A stretch of DNA of 64,000 nt from Acheta domesticus (Eukaryota > Arthropoda > Insecta > Orthoptera > Gryllidae), in NCBI GenBank assembly GCA_031308135.1, contig JAHLJT010009436.1:161918885-161982884 (forward strand), read 5' to 3'. Below the pieces are notes generated by a model, which had not been told where the DNA came from, did not search any database, and saw only the letters and a program-made list of their open reading frames with translations. The translations under genes and the position numbers were made by a program. Below, in pieces: positions 9,791-21,830 of this stretch. The first letter of the stretch is position 1. Each line of letters opens with the position of its first letter.

Positions 9791-11809
9791 CTTGTTTGTC
9801 ATCTGATATGTACTCTTGGTGAACATGAGCTGTCCTACTTTTGGCGTTTTAGTACAGATCGCTGGCGGTTATAGGGTACCCTGTGTACCATTGAACCACA
9901 AACTAAAAGGAAGGAAAAGAAAATTTTTCCCCAGAAATTGTATAAAACATTGTTTCTTCTAAATATTTGTGTTGATAGTATTTCATTTGAACTTGCTTTT
10001 GTCATCTCTATGCTCTATCAATACTCTCTTTTTACACGCAAAGGGCGTAATGCAATCTGTCGGCCTCTTTCTGAATTTCCGAGCAACCTTCGGATTGGCA
10101 CTGTCTATTTGATAATGAGACGGTACTGCGGCGTATGTGGTGCAATAATGTATGTTCTGCTCCACATAGTGCGCCAATAGCACTATATCCATTGAGCAGA
10201 CTCTTTCTAGTTCAGGATGACCTCGATGCTTTGCTGTTTCGTACGTCTTTCCTTGGGGTTCGCTCATGGAGATATGGCGTATTCCATGGGCGTAAGGAGA
10301 TCTCGGTAAACTGCGACTCTTGAAACTACCGTGGGCGCATGTTTGGAGGTTGAGTATTTTTATTTGCTTTTATTACTTTTTAGTTGGTTTTCAGTTCAGT
10401 CTTCATTTTAAATTAATAAGGCACATACATTAATATTTATTTCTGCGGAGTTGACGAACTGGCCAAAATATAATCAGACCGGCATAAATAAGTTAACAAG
10501 ACACATTTTGGAAAGACAAGAAAAAAGTTAACATTGAGTTTTGAGAAAAGAAGTGCTATACAAGTTATAGCTTCGATCGTGAGACAAATGACTACAACCG
10601 AATCCTATGTAAGTAAACTTGAAAATTTACTAAAACTGACTGCAAAAGAACATTTAAATATCTGAAACTTGCGGTGGAAAGTACGTAATTAATTTTTACG
10701 TACAAAATAAGAGGGTTAGCGTGGGAAAATTAGAAAGAAAAACGTGATTTTAATGAAAATGTGCAATCGACAATGGAAGGAGAGAGACGGCAATTGTTTT
10801 CCGAACCCTTTGGTGAGGGTAGGAAGAAGAAGACAAACTGCTTTGGAACTTCGTAGAGGTACGATGGCAGAAGGACGTCATGTTAATAGTGTGTGTTAAG
10901 AATTGATGGATGTCATCTTCTGTGATATGCATTAGCGGAAAAAATATGGAATAGTCTTAACGATGAAAATATGGAATTGGAAACAATTATAGATACGTGC
11001 CAGGGTGCTATGAAGGCATCGGAAGGAAAATACATTTAGACTTTTCTTTTCGTCGTAATTAACATTGTGAGAAGGCCAAGTTATGTACTTTTGGTAAAGG
11101 GGAAAATATTTTTTAATTCAAAATAAACATGGCCAATGGAAGGGAACGAATGCGCGCCAGTATGAGTGTGTTTCTGGTTGCAAATATTAAGTATGAATGT
11201 GTGTAAAAATTTCTATATTTTGTCTAAAGGATATGCAAATGTAATTTTAGCTTTTACTTGTTTTATTCGCAGACAAATTTTATAATTTTTGGGTATTTTT
11301 ATTTACATACGCCGTTTAATGAGACTGATGAATGTTGACGTGCCCTACAGAGAAGCCAGTTAAGTAATGGAAGATGCTATTTTTTGTTTTAAAACACAAT
11401 GTTAGATAAAACTTCCCGCACTCTACAAGGAGAAATAAAATATTTTGGCTCTTTTTATCTCGAGGTTACGACATTTGTACTAACAAGCCAATATCTGTTT
11501 CCATAATTAAACGTCTTACGAAACCTTGTTGTAACAAAGTCTTTGTACTGAAAATAATGTTCGTATTGTTAGGAATAACTTGAAAACGTGATAGACTCAC
11601 GGTAGGAAGTACCTATTTTCCCTCCGTGAATCATGACTCTCATTTCTGTAATATTTGCGTCAAAATCTCGATTTTTTATTCACAAAAGAGTGAAAAAGAC
11701 ACACGGGAATTACCGAACATTCAACCAAAAGTTAATGGAATTCACAGTAACTTAATTCTAGAATCAATGTACAATATTCTTCGTAACAAGATTATTAAAA
11801 TATTCTTAC
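9791..11809. other. Intron 1 of lectin gene B, unique part
   Basis: AT-rich. 11240-11809 aligns with 41575-41895 plus 44733-44960 upstream of the gene A array. The small frames at 9938-10323 and 10750-10932 have no recognisable motifs. Confidence 0.5.
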
Positions 11810-11820
11810 CTCAATTTCAT
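11810..11820 (-). CDS. Lectin gene B exon 1 (start codon exon)
   Basis: ATGAAATTGAG followed by donor GTAAGA. It joins exon 2 to give MKLSLTVAWAVLLSLGG, a textbook signal peptide with a basic residue, hydrophobic core and small residues near the expected cleavage site. The 11-nt coding portion is identical in gene A. Intron 1 (6841-11809) holds the 139-bp array in its last 2.9 kb. Confidence 0.82.
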
Positions 11821-11900
11821 GGTTTCAGCTTTCATTCATCAATCCTGTAGACTGAGTTCAATCCTGAAGAGGCGAGTTCAGGGAAAATTCCGTCTTGGCC

Positions 11901-11909
11901 CTTTTTATA
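11901..11909 (-). promoter_or_regulatory. TATA box of lectin gene B
   Basis: The minus strand reads TATAAAAAGGGCCAAGACGG, the same as gene A. It lies about 80 nt before the ATG at 11820. A kappaB-like GGGAAAATTCC on the plus strand at 11881-11891 sits between the box and the start codon. Conservation between the paralogues, which are otherwise diverged by insertions, supports a real core promoter. Confidence 0.75.
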
Positions 11910-11992
11910 CCTGCTGAATGGGACTGCGATATCTAGAAGTTCACAGTCCGTGTCAAGATCCTTTCTTATTTTAAACTAAATATAGTATCAAA

Positions 11993-12000
11993 AGATAAGA
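11993..12000 (+). promoter_or_regulatory. GATA-type motif upstream of lectin gene B
   Basis: AGATAAGA lies about 85 bases upstream of the gene B TATA box and is conserved at 45141-45148 in gene A. GATA factors act with Rel factors at many insect immune promoters; use here is inferred. Confidence 0.35.
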
Positions 12001-12454
12001 GTAATGATGAAACATGTATATGTAGTCAATGACAAAATCCTGTTCGTGAGCCAACAAGATACAATAAAGTTACTAATATTTATGTATATTATTTCACTTT
12101 TAAATGTGTCCTCACCTTAGGATAAATATTAATTTTAATATTGAAGAATATTAGTATTTTTGCGTTGGAAACGAATTACTTTTAAATATTATTCTTATAA
12201 GCGAAAGCATTTTAATATCATATGAGGAATGTTTCTTGCGATGTGATCATTTTCTTGTATTATGGAATGTGATTCTGAACCAGGGACGTCAAGGTGTCGG
12301 ATAAGGTAATGCGTCTCTCGTAATAAGTGTGTATGATTGTAATAAATGTAATTATTTCACATTTATTATATTTTAAAGTTTAAACATTTTTTTTAATATT
12401 TCATGAGACAGTTCATTTTATAGAAATGATGATTAAGCATCTTTAATTTTTGTG

Positions 12455-12815
12455 TGGCTCCAGGATCATCTCTTTTACAGACCAACAAAAATCAGTCATC
12501 ATGATGTCCCAGCGATTTTGATACTTCTGTTTCATCGCCCTGATGCCTGATGAAACCTTTCTGTGTGTTTCTCATTATATCACTCTTAATTGCCTGGAAA
12601 GTTATGTAGGCCATGTTGTTGAAACTGTTTCGGAGACTTCGAATAGCTTCATATTCAGGATTTCGTTTCTTTTCAGTGATTGTTTCCAAGAACGTTTCTT
12701 TACAGTGATTGTGAAATCTAGCCAAGTTTTCCTTTCTATTTTATTCATAATATTTTCAAGCTCGGGATCATTCATTAATCTTCTTATTTGGGGACCATAA
12801 AGATCTGCATTCAAA
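12455..12815 (-). pseudogene. Fragment of an arthropod transposon-type protein
   Basis: Minus-strand pieces in shifted frames read NADLYGPQIRRLMNDPELEN, then FNNMAYITFQAIKS, then MKQKYQNRWDIMMTDFCW. The pattern (GPQIRxLxxD...F...W..F, then RYQGRW..xMxxDYCW, then HK) is the C-terminal part of a repetitive arthropod protein that I know only as uncharacterised or transposon-derived. At least two frameshifts and a stop; the N-terminal part is missing. Confidence 0.55.
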
Positions 12816-13395
12816 TTTGCTACAATTGTGGGAAAATATCTTCATTATATAAAGAAAATATGGATTTTGTTTATTTATTGCTGTACGAGATTTTTCATTA
12901 GCCCTACTTTTATATGGAGAGATTGGAGCAGATTCGTTTTTGGGTTAATCAATGGGTTGGCAATATAGTGCAATTGTGAATAGATAGCCAGAGTGAAATT
13001 CGGTGAATCGTGCTGCATGATGGGAAAAATACTATCTTCTTCCGGATGAGTCTAAATGCAGGACCAAGACGAGAACAAGTTAGAAATGTCTAAGGTACAT
13101 AATGTAATTAGTTAGACAAAGTGTAAATATTGTAAATACAAAATTAGAATAAGGCGATTGGATAAATATAAGTAAATTTTAGATTAAGGACATTGGCACA
13201 CGAATTGTATATATTAGACTAGAAAATAAATGAATGTTTTCTTGTTTCTATCGATTCAGACACATGTTCGAGCTGACCATTCATGTTGTGTAAAATGTTT
13301 GGAGTGTGTCCGACTATCCCACAAACAAGAATGCAGGAATGATTAGTGTACCCTCGTTGCATATCCAATAATGGTGATATTCACAGTTAACATAA
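12816..13395. other. Intergenic, nothing recognised
   Basis: AT-rich sequence between gene B promoter flank and a family fragment. No gene seen. Confidence 0.4.
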
Positions 13396-13860
13396 TTAGT
13401 GGTGCTACAGAATGGCACAAACTTTCCCGTATTAGTTTTCTATTTCCTTTGGGTCTGGGCTAGCTATTCGGAATTACGACATACTCGTGCCAGCTGCCAT
13501 CTATCGCCGCCAAAGTTCATTTTTTGACGTTTTCTTAATTTTTCAGCTTCCTCATGGTAGACTGGAAATATTAATTTTATAATATTAAAGAACAGTAAAA
13601 CCTCGTCCTAAATGGCAATTTCCTTTCTAAAATTTCGAGCCTTTTAAAAAAAAGACCTTTAAGCGCTACTAAAAATCCGAAATTTGAAGCTCTTTTTCAC
13701 AGACAATTTTTGAGTTTTCAAAAAACTTAATTAGAAGTAATTTGAAACGCTTACACTCACAAATACAGTAGTGTTTACAAATTGCTGGAAATGTGGATAT
13801 TAAAGGTGTAAGAGATCTTTAAAAATTTACATTTATGTAATTTTTGCAAAAACAAAAATA
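13396..13860 (+). repeat. 5' fragment of the CTAGTGGTGCTAC family
   Basis: Begins TTAGTGGTGCTACAGAATGG and follows the full copy at 3830 for about 460 bp, then stops at AATTTTTGCAAAAAC. Confidence 0.65.
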
Positions 13861-14054
13861 TTCCCCTACATGTATGATGTAATGCTAGCTGAAAAATGTC
13901 CAGAAAAGTAATTGTTTTGTGAATATGTTAAGGTTTATGGTTGTAAATCATGTCGTGTAGTACTCCAGACCTTTAAAAGATGCTAGCACAAACATTTCGT
14001 CAGTATTGGTTGAGTATATGCAAAGATTATTGCGCTGTAAGGCAAGGCACGTCT

Positions 14055-14116
<62 letters not shown>

Positions 14117-14947
14117 AGCTTAACTCCGACATCGTGAAACCAATCTCCATGAATGTTGGCACTTCTACGTGTTTTTTCTCCGAGAAGGTTTATGTGCAGT
14201 TAAATCTGTTGTAACTCCATTGCATAGCGCTGTAGAACAAGAGGGAAGTATAATTTAAAATTTTAAGGCGAACGACCTCAAAGAAACGTTTCTCACATCG
14301 TAATCTACAGAATGAAACCTTCATGAACATTCTATTACATTTTTGCTGGTCCTGCGCTTCCCGATATTACCTCACCTGCTCAGAGATATGCAGAATCTGC
14401 AATTAAATGTGAATGAGAGGGACAGAGAGCGACAGGCAGACAGGAGCAGGGTGAGGAACGGAGGGAGAGACAGTGAGAAAGGGGAAAGAGGGATATGAAG
14501 GGCAGAACGTCTGCCGTGTTTTCCTAGTACAGTATAATTTTATTGTGTACAGAGTATACAATATTTTAATAATTGTATATGATTTACGTAATATTTCTCG
14601 CAGAAGGCACAGTCATGTGGAAGAGATTAATAACAATCTGATCTCATAACTCAACAACATTAAAAAAATGTATATGTCCTTAAGGACTTTCCAATTTTAT
14701 CGAAATGTCTTTAAATCAGTTAATGTGAATTAATTTTTGCATGAAAGAAATGAAGGTTTTTGCAGTTGCATTTACAGAAGACGTACTTGTTTACACTATA
14801 ATCAAATGAATCTAATTTAGTTGCATTGTTGAACTTAACATTTAACACCAGGACTCTGAAAACTAAATTGTGTCTTGGAATCGTGCATTCTAAGTCGAAA
14901 TTGTCAACAGAGTATTTTGAAAACGAAATGGTTTAGAAAATACACAG

Positions 14948-15005
<58 letters not shown>

Positions 15006-16155
15006 ATATAATTGTTTACTTCTTTGCCAAATATCTCCTAGATTACTTATTCAGTCTACGGATACCTCGGACCTTGCACAAACCCACTGTATAATACTTC
15101 GATGATTAATCGAATCTCGAATAATCGAGAAGCCGAGATTTTGCTTTGAAAATAGATACAGATTTTACTGTGAAGTATGCTTCACCAATGTTTTCACACA
15201 TGTTACAAAGAGTACCATAATGTTCCAGTGGTAGACAAGTTGCTCCTTCATGTTTCTCTGCATTTTCTATTTTTTCATATTGTAGATCCATTTCTATGTT
15301 TCAAACTGTAATTTATTAAATAAGGGAAGTATTGTTTCTTTGATATTAAACAGTAGATGATCGGAGATAGAAGAGGTCAAGAAAATTCGAAAACTCGGGA
15401 AGATCAAAATAATTTTGTTTTTGCGCCAGATGTGCTAGAAATAATTGATTCAATAAGTGTGTAAAATAATTATGTTATAATTTACAATATTATATTGTTT
15501 TTATTAAGTAACTTACCATTAATTCAATTATTAATATTAAAGTAACACTCTTCTTAGCAGAATAATCATTTGGTTTTTTGTGTACTTGTTTTTGACGTCA
15601 TTCCTCGTTATGCTTTCACAATTCATCCCCAAATCAATTGATTAAATTAAATCTAATCCTCCCTAGTCTGTAGGATAGTCATGTCACTGACTTATTTTAA
15701 AATTAATTCGGACGCGTGCGTGAAAGTTCACAGCGTAATGAAATTCAACAGTTACTAACCCTCCGCAATTCTTCATCCAGATCATGTAAATAGAGAGATG
15801 ATGCAATCTCTGAATAGTCATTTTCCTGTCCTCACCGTCCGCAAAAGGATAGTTGAATGATGAACTAATCTTTTTGATATAGAGCAATACTTGTGATTCT
15901 GAAGAAAATGTACAGTGAGGCCCAGTAGAGGGCACTTCGTAGTCGAGAGTATTGAGTATTTTAAAAATGAAATGTGTTTCTTTAGTTCATTTATCTTTTA
16001 ATTTTCAGATTTTAGTTATAATGGCCAATTGTGAAGAATCGGTATTTCAGTTGTTGCTTTTTTAAATTAAGTCCCACAGAACTAGGAGACAAAGTATAAC
16101 TCATTTAGCCCTTCAGGTATTAATTTTTATCCAGTTGAAATAATATAGTCTTCAT
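13861..16155. other. Intergenic DNA downstream of lectin gene A
   Basis: Contains TA microsatellites at 14058-14113 and 14950-15002 and otherwise AT-rich sequence. No gene supported. A purine-rich tract lies at 14411-14505. Confidence 0.45.
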
Positions 16156-16310
16156 TTACGGAAGCTCGCAAACGAATGTTGTGTTCCGGTCGCATTTAAT
16201 ATCGTTAAGTTTCAAATTATTGCCGAGTTCTACACAGTGTTCTCTTTTATTGGCATTATTTGGTTCGCCAGGTCCCCAATCTGCAAAGCCAGTGGCAGTA
16301 ATCGGTTGAC
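16156..16310 (-). CDS. Lectin gene A exon 6 (end of C-type lectin domain, stop)
   Basis: Acceptor TTTTTCACAG at 16311, in-frame stop TAA at 16156-16158. It opens by completing a glycine codon, so exon 5 VTVL reads on into GQPITATGFADW. It then shows GPGEPNNA (the EPN motif of mannose-type Ca2+-dependent binding), the cysteine in REHC, KLNDIKC (a WND-type motif) and the final TTFVCELP. With the cysteine in exon 4 these give the four invariant cysteines of a C-type lectin fold. Total length of 51 codons including stop fits the domain end. It matches no transposon in the window. Confidence 0.9.
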
Positions 16311-16382
16311 CTGTGAAAAAGCAGATTTTATAATTATTTTTAAAAACATAATGCTAAAAGATTATTTGTAATATAATAGAAA

Positions 16383-16745
16383 ACTAGTGTTGCTACAGAA
16401 TAGCACAGACTTTCCGGTATTAGTTTTCTATTTCTTTTGGTCTCGGCTAGCTATTCGGAATTGCCACATGCTCGTGCCAGCTCCCATCTATCGCCGCCCA
16501 AAGTACATTTATTTGACATTTTCTTAATTTGCCAGTTTCGTAAAAGTAGAACGAAAACATTATTTTCAGAATATTAAAGAGCAGTAAAACCTCGTCATAA
16601 ATGCCAATTTTCTTTGACAAAATCGGTGCCGTTTTAAGAAAATGGCGTTTAAGCGTTCCTGTAAATTCGAAATTTGAAGCTCTATATCATAGAAAACTTT
16701 TGTGTTTTCGAAAAACTTCATTAGAAGTCATTTAACTCACAAAGC
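16383..16745 (+). repeat. 5' fragment of the CTAGTGGTGCTAC family in intron 5 of gene A
   Basis: Starts CTAGTGTTGCTACAGAATAG and matches the family for about 360 bp, ending just left of the TIR element at 16780. Confidence 0.65.
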
Positions 16746-16779
16746 TTTTGTTTTTTGATATACATGTAAGAAATAAATA

Positions 16780-17104
16780 TGAGGCGGTTAGAACCAAAGG
16801 GGTGTAAGTGACAAAAACGTAGTTTAGAGTTAATGAGCCTTAAAGTTTGGATCGAAATAAAAATTCTGAAGTGTTCTAGAAGCATTTCTGAAGTAATTAT
16901 TCTTTCTGTTAGTTATTAACGAACTTATATTTACAATTTCTATGGATTTTGTTTCATACATATTGAAATAAGATCTCTTTTCAAAATGCTTACGTGTACT
17001 TACACCCATTTGCCACCAATGTGTCACATCCGTTTTTCTATAAGCTTATTAGATTGGAAGTGAACTGAAAATACCGTTTTTACATTCAGAACCAGTATAA
17101 GGAC

Positions 17105-17137
<33 letters not shown>

Positions 17138-18644
17138 TTCACTAGTAGTAGTCGTGTCCTCGCAACTATCTGTACTTGGATCTTCAATGGCATCTTGGAG
17201 AACTTTGTTTCTGGATTGTGAGTTTTAGATCCCTGTAAAACTAATGGTGGACAGGAGGTATAAACTGAAGCAACTGCTGTATATTCTTATATTTTGCAGT
17301 TGTTATTGCAAGCGATGATTCATACAGTAGCTGTAAATGTCTGAATGAACGTGGTCGTCCTTTCTTGGTTTTCTTGAGTACGACTGATTCAAACTGTATG
17401 TCTTCGTTTAGAGTATTCTCCTAGTACAGTGTGTATGGATGATCCTTTTCTAGATGAAACCATTGAATATAGCGCATTACTGTAACGTTGTCTTTGACAA
17501 GATCATTCATAGATTGTATTGATACAAAATCATCTGTTGACATACGTTTGACACTTAACTTTTGGCTGGAACTTGTCACAACCTTAATCCAGTCTTGTGG
17601 TATAAACACATACTGTTTATATTTCTCAGCCTTTTCAGTTTGGCCGAAGTCTTGATCACATTCCATATAGATTTGCCCAGAAACCAGGAACTTGTTTTCC
17701 TCAGTTTGTGATGTATTTTGTAATAAGAACATCTAGAACAGATATTTTTAATTTTTGTCCTGCAGTATTATCACTAAAAGCGACTAGATGATTTGTAGAC
17801 GCAGGATGTTGCTGTACACACGTAAATAAACAAAACCCAAATTCTTGAGATCCTCTTGAGACCTCTCCTTCAAGCCACATATACATTGTAGAACTGTCGT
17901 TAGCAAGTCATGAATGGCGACATTATACGTCCGTAACTGTCGAAGCTAATAGACTGTACCACCTGTTAACATAGGTGTAGGCAATGTTTTTTGCAAATCA
18001 AAACATATCTTGTAGGGTTCTCTTATGCCAGTTGTTTAGCATTACTTTTCGCTATTCTGGCTTTCTCTGTCTGTCGCAAATTATATTCCTTATTTATTTT
18101 ACTTCTTTCTATTTCTTTCAAGTTTCCTGATCAGTACCATCTGCTGAATCTACATGTAAAATAAAACACTATTAATTTCTCATTTACCATTTGATAACAT
18201 GAACAATCATATATTACATGACCGGAAACGAGAATGGTTACATTCAGAATCAGATTCTTTCGGGTACAAAATGAAGTAATATTACCTTCTGTATCAGTAC
18301 TTCAGCTTCCTGTTTGTTCACTATTTTCCTCTTTGTCAAACTTATCACTAACTTCCATTGTACAAAAATACCACTTTACGTGACGTGTCTTTAGCTATAT
18401 TACTTAAAGTGTGAAGCTCCTTCGCGCTAAAGAGGTGCAACTACACTTGTATCCCTTTGCCGCCATATGCTTACGACGTTTTGTTAAGTAGTTTTTAGAA
18501 ACACTATTAAAACGCAGCCCAAATCAATGAATTATCTTTCATGCTTTTGCCTCCAAATACAACCCACTTCATGCTTGAAAGTGAGTGAAATACCTTATAT
18601 TTCTCAATTTTGGCACTTACACCCCTTTGGTTCTAACCGCCTCA
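16780..18644 (-). mobile_element. 1.87-kb TIR transposon carrying a DUF7869-like gene
   Basis: The left terminus TGAGGCGGTTAGAACCAAAG plus GGGTGTAAGTG is repeated inverted at 18608-18644, nearly perfect over about 37 bp. TA follows both ends, which fits a TA target duplication, though AT-rich flanks allow longer readings. Subterminal copies of the ACTTACACCC(A/C)TTTG motif occur near 17000 and 18433. The interior holds one gene on the minus strand (17221-18358) that fills most of the element. It lies in intron 5 of lectin gene A. The coincidence of TIRs and gene suggests a DNA transposon whose own protein is this gene. Confidence 0.75.
17221..18358 (-). pseudogene. Decayed gene of the TIR element (DUF7869-like protein)
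   Basis: A short first exon starts MEVSDKFDKEENSEQ at 18358 with donor at 18286. Acceptor TACATGTAG at 18150 leads into a long exon. In shifting frames it reads RQTEKARIAKSNAKQ, CFDLQKTLPTPMLT, LRQLRTYNVAIHDL, MYMWLEGEVSRGSQE, FLVSGQIYMECDQDFG, KKGRPRSF and LLQFIPPVHH. These blocks, in this order, are those of a large arthropod family of uncharacterised proteins that I associate with Pfam DUF7869 (name from memory). Several stops (e.g. codon 19) and frameshifts make it inactive. A (AAT)n tract at 17107-17138 lies beyond its 3' end. Confidence 0.7.
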
Positions 18645-19294
18645 TATATAAATACATTATTTAATAAAAGAAACTATAAATGTTAGAATACTATGCACTA
18701 ATCTTCTTAAAAATTATAATTTTTTTATAGAAAACTTATGCCAGCTTAATCTAGTGTATTGCTTACAAGACTGCTGGACACATTTATTTGTAATTCAACT
18801 AGTTTTTTTAAATATTTTAATAAAATGAATCAAATATTTACCTAGTCAATATAAATTGCAATGATTTCTGTGCATAATCTTTTATATCATGCTACCTAAA
18901 TGTAAGACGCAATTTCATAACATTTAATTACAGAGTCATTTACATACATTCAGTTTCACGGTGTATAGATACGAGTTAAGTTATAAAAGTAGGTTTGAAG
19001 ATATTTAAAATTTAAAATGTAAAAACATTTAAAATAGTAAAATCTACTCTTTAACGTTCTATAGACGAGAAACAGCAGTATTTTTATTATGAAAAAATAT
19101 AAAATAAATCCATAAGTATGGTAAATTCTTGTTTATTTTTCAAGTCTGAAAATGTTTACCCAAAAAGCGAACCTCATTTAAAAAAAAAGGGTAATCGACG
19201 TTCTACGAATTTTTTTGAAGTTTTGAAATACTATAATATGGAATGTATTACTGATGAAATGCTAACATGCATAGATTAGTGACCTTTGGTTCAG

Positions 19295-19350
<56 letters not shown>

Positions 19351-19539
19351 CTATACCTCGCAACACGGACAAAAATAATAATCATTAAACATCATTTTAA
19401 AAAATTGAAAGTGATTTTAATAAATTAATAATTCAAAAGACACTGGATACTATTTGATTGAAATTGATTTTGGTATTCAGAAATTGTTAGCTCACTTGGA
19501 TGAAATCAAGGCATTATTGAATAAAATGTTATTCTTTTT
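18645..19539. other. Intron 5 of gene A, AT-rich with TA repeat
   Basis: No gene. A TA microsatellite at 19298-19347 is the only clear feature. Confidence 0.5.
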
Positions 19540-21830
19540 TACTTTCCCGTATACGTGCGTATACACGGAGTGATATACGTAGTATAGGGAAAGTTATGTA
19601 ATGCTGCGCGAAAAAATGCCCAATTTTCGGCGGAAAAAAATTAATTGCCGGGCCGTGAAAACGAATAAGTGGATAAAACCAGTTGCTAAATTAGGAAAAC
19701 AAAATCCCCTAACACGTGGTGTGGTCAAAATCCATGATTTGTTGCTTTTATACTTTATTTATACTTAAAAGTCGATTGACGGCATTCCGTCCGTCTGTCC
19801 GTCCGTCTGTCCGTCTGTGGTCAACGCTAGCGCCTAAACCGTTCGGTCGATTTTCTACAAAATAGATATTCCCCAGTCGATCTGATTCTAGTCGAAGCTT
19901 TGTGATTTTGAAAAAGATTCTTTAAAATTTGGGGGTACTTTATATGAAGCCCCCCGGGGATTTTCAACATTTTCTCAAAAACGGCTCCAAATTTTTTCTT
20001 TAAATTTCTTGTATGAATAGAGGAAAATACACTTTTTAACATGGCAAAGGTCCGATTTTCACGTACAGCTCTGAATTTTCGAAAATTGTGAAAGTTCGAA
20101 TTTTTTTCGGCGTCTTTCTCCAACTACAAAATTGAAGATAGAGATTTTTTCTTCAAATAAAATTTGTTCTGCATATTGAGTTGTTTAATAAAGGTCATGT
20201 AAATGTTTTTCACAATTTTGGTAGTTTTCGTGCAATATTGCCTGCAATATGTGCAATTTTAAAAAATTACAAAAACAAAATTTTCTGAAAAACGGCTCCA
20301 AATTTTTTCTTTAACTTTTGGTAGGGATAGTGGTAAATGTACTCTATCAATGACATAAAAGCCATTTTGGTCTATCGGTTGGTTTTTTCAAAAATTACCA
20401 AAATGTAAATTTCTTTACTTGTCTCTCACGTCGTTAATATTTACATTATCGGCGATTTTTTTACATTATTATATTTACGAGTATATATGCTTTAAATAAT
20501 GTCAAGTAAAGTTTCTCGAAAACACTACCGTTTTCTGTGAAAAGTAGCTCAAATTTCGGCATTTTCAGAAATGCTCAAATGTCATTTTCTCGTATATGGC
20601 TGCAATTTTTTTCTTGAAACTTTTGTAACGGATAGTGCTAATTACACTCATTAGTATAGCGTGAAGTTTATTTTGAGTTTTTTTGTTTTTTTTCAAAAAT
20701 TATATAAATGTAAATTTTTTGAAAGATCTCTCACATCTTTAATATGCACATTATCCGCAATTTGTAAAGATGATTATATTTGTGAGTGTAAGTGCTTCAA
20801 ATAACTTCAAATAAAGTATTTTGAAAACTCAAAAATTTTCTGTGAAAATGAGCTTCAAATTTCGCATTTTTAGTAGTGCTAAAACGCCATTTTCTCTTAA
20901 ACGGCACATAATTTTTGAAAAGAAAATTGCCATTTACGGCTAGGTTTTTGTGTTCTTTAATATTCTAAAATTAATGTTTCTGTTCTACTAATAGGAAACC
21001 GAAAAATTAAGAAAATGACAAAAAAATGTACTTTTGGCGATAATAGATGGTAGCTGGCAAGAAAGAGTATGTGGCAATTCCGAATATTGACAAATAAATA
21101 AATAAAATAAATACGGTCATGCTTAATTTTTTCAAAATACGAGTAGTTTTTCTTTAATTTTGTGACAAACGTAATAGGCCGCTGTAAATTTACTGCGCTT
21201 CGGACAGCTGGATGCGTCGTAAATTAGAATGTGCAATTTTGTTTATTATTTCTTTCTTCGTTTCTTACATTCGAACTTTGTTATAGACTTACACATTAAT
21301 ATTTTAGAAATTGTTTATTTTGAAATATATGAAATAAGTAAAAAGAATTAATAGCTCTCAGAATAGCGACAATGCAGGGTCTGCAACAATGGAATTCACT
21401 TTGCGCTCGCGAATATCTGTGAATTAGTGTCATTGTTGTGACCTAATGGAGCTGTATGAAAAGGAGTTATAATTGTCTAATTTATGTTGATATTTGCAGG
21501 CAAATATTTAGTTTTGCACCAAATGCTGTACCATTTGTAGTGAGTAGAGAATTTGTTGCATGGTTTTAAAATACTCTTCCTTAATCATGGCCCAATGGAA
21601 GGCATTTGTATATTTCCAGGGTATCAGGCTTCTTTTTCCAATACAGGGTTACAAAACTTTTGCATTCTATTTTTGTGAAGTTGTAGAATTCACATAGTTC
21701 TGACAACACTGCAATGGAAATAGTGAGTTCCAAGCGAAGATGTTAGTAGCGCATAAAGTGCAATATTACAGGACTACTTAGCTGTTTCCTCTAATACGGG
21801 AAAGTAAGTGCTGTTGTAGCACCACTAGTT
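19540..21830 (-). mobile_element. Long reversed copy of the CTAGTGGTGCTAC family
   Basis: Starts TTTTTTACTTTCCCGTATACG and ends GTTGTAGCACCACTAGT, the complement of the family start. Interior landmarks in reverse order: the GTCCGTCCGTCTGTCCG run at 19786, then CCCCCGGGGATTTTC, then ATTTCGCATTTTTAGTAG. It is about 700 bp longer than the copy at 3830. 21080-21790 has extra sequence not in that copy. Confidence 0.7.

Larger units (their letters stand above)
2467..11909 (-). other. Lectin gene B, locus cut by the left edge
   Basis: Second, tandem copy of the lectin gene on the minus strand, downstream of gene A. Exons are E1 11810-11820, E2 6678-6840, E3 5718-5850, E4 3299-3769 and E5 2467-2587. 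The last exon is expected to the left of the window; I see no counterpart in 1-2466. The gene is more compact than gene A because intron 4 is largely missing and introns 1 and 2 are mostly tandem repeats. E1, E2, E3 and E5 read open in one chain, but E4 carries a 7-nt length change that takes the lectin domain out of frame with the stalk. Confidence 0.82.

Noticed and set aside
6883..9822. Many plus-strand open frames of 93-240 codons across the GC-rich array
   Set aside because: They follow the 139-bp period and carry no motif; the meaningful coding sense is the minus strand, where each unit matches exon 2 of the lectin.
15684..15935. Minus-strand frame ending NCGGLVTVEFHYAVNFHARV, reminiscent of the end of a C-type lectin domain
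   Set aside because: The real last exon with EPN and all cysteines is at 16156-16310; this frame lacks the cysteines and an EPN, so the resemblance is probably chance or a very old remnant.
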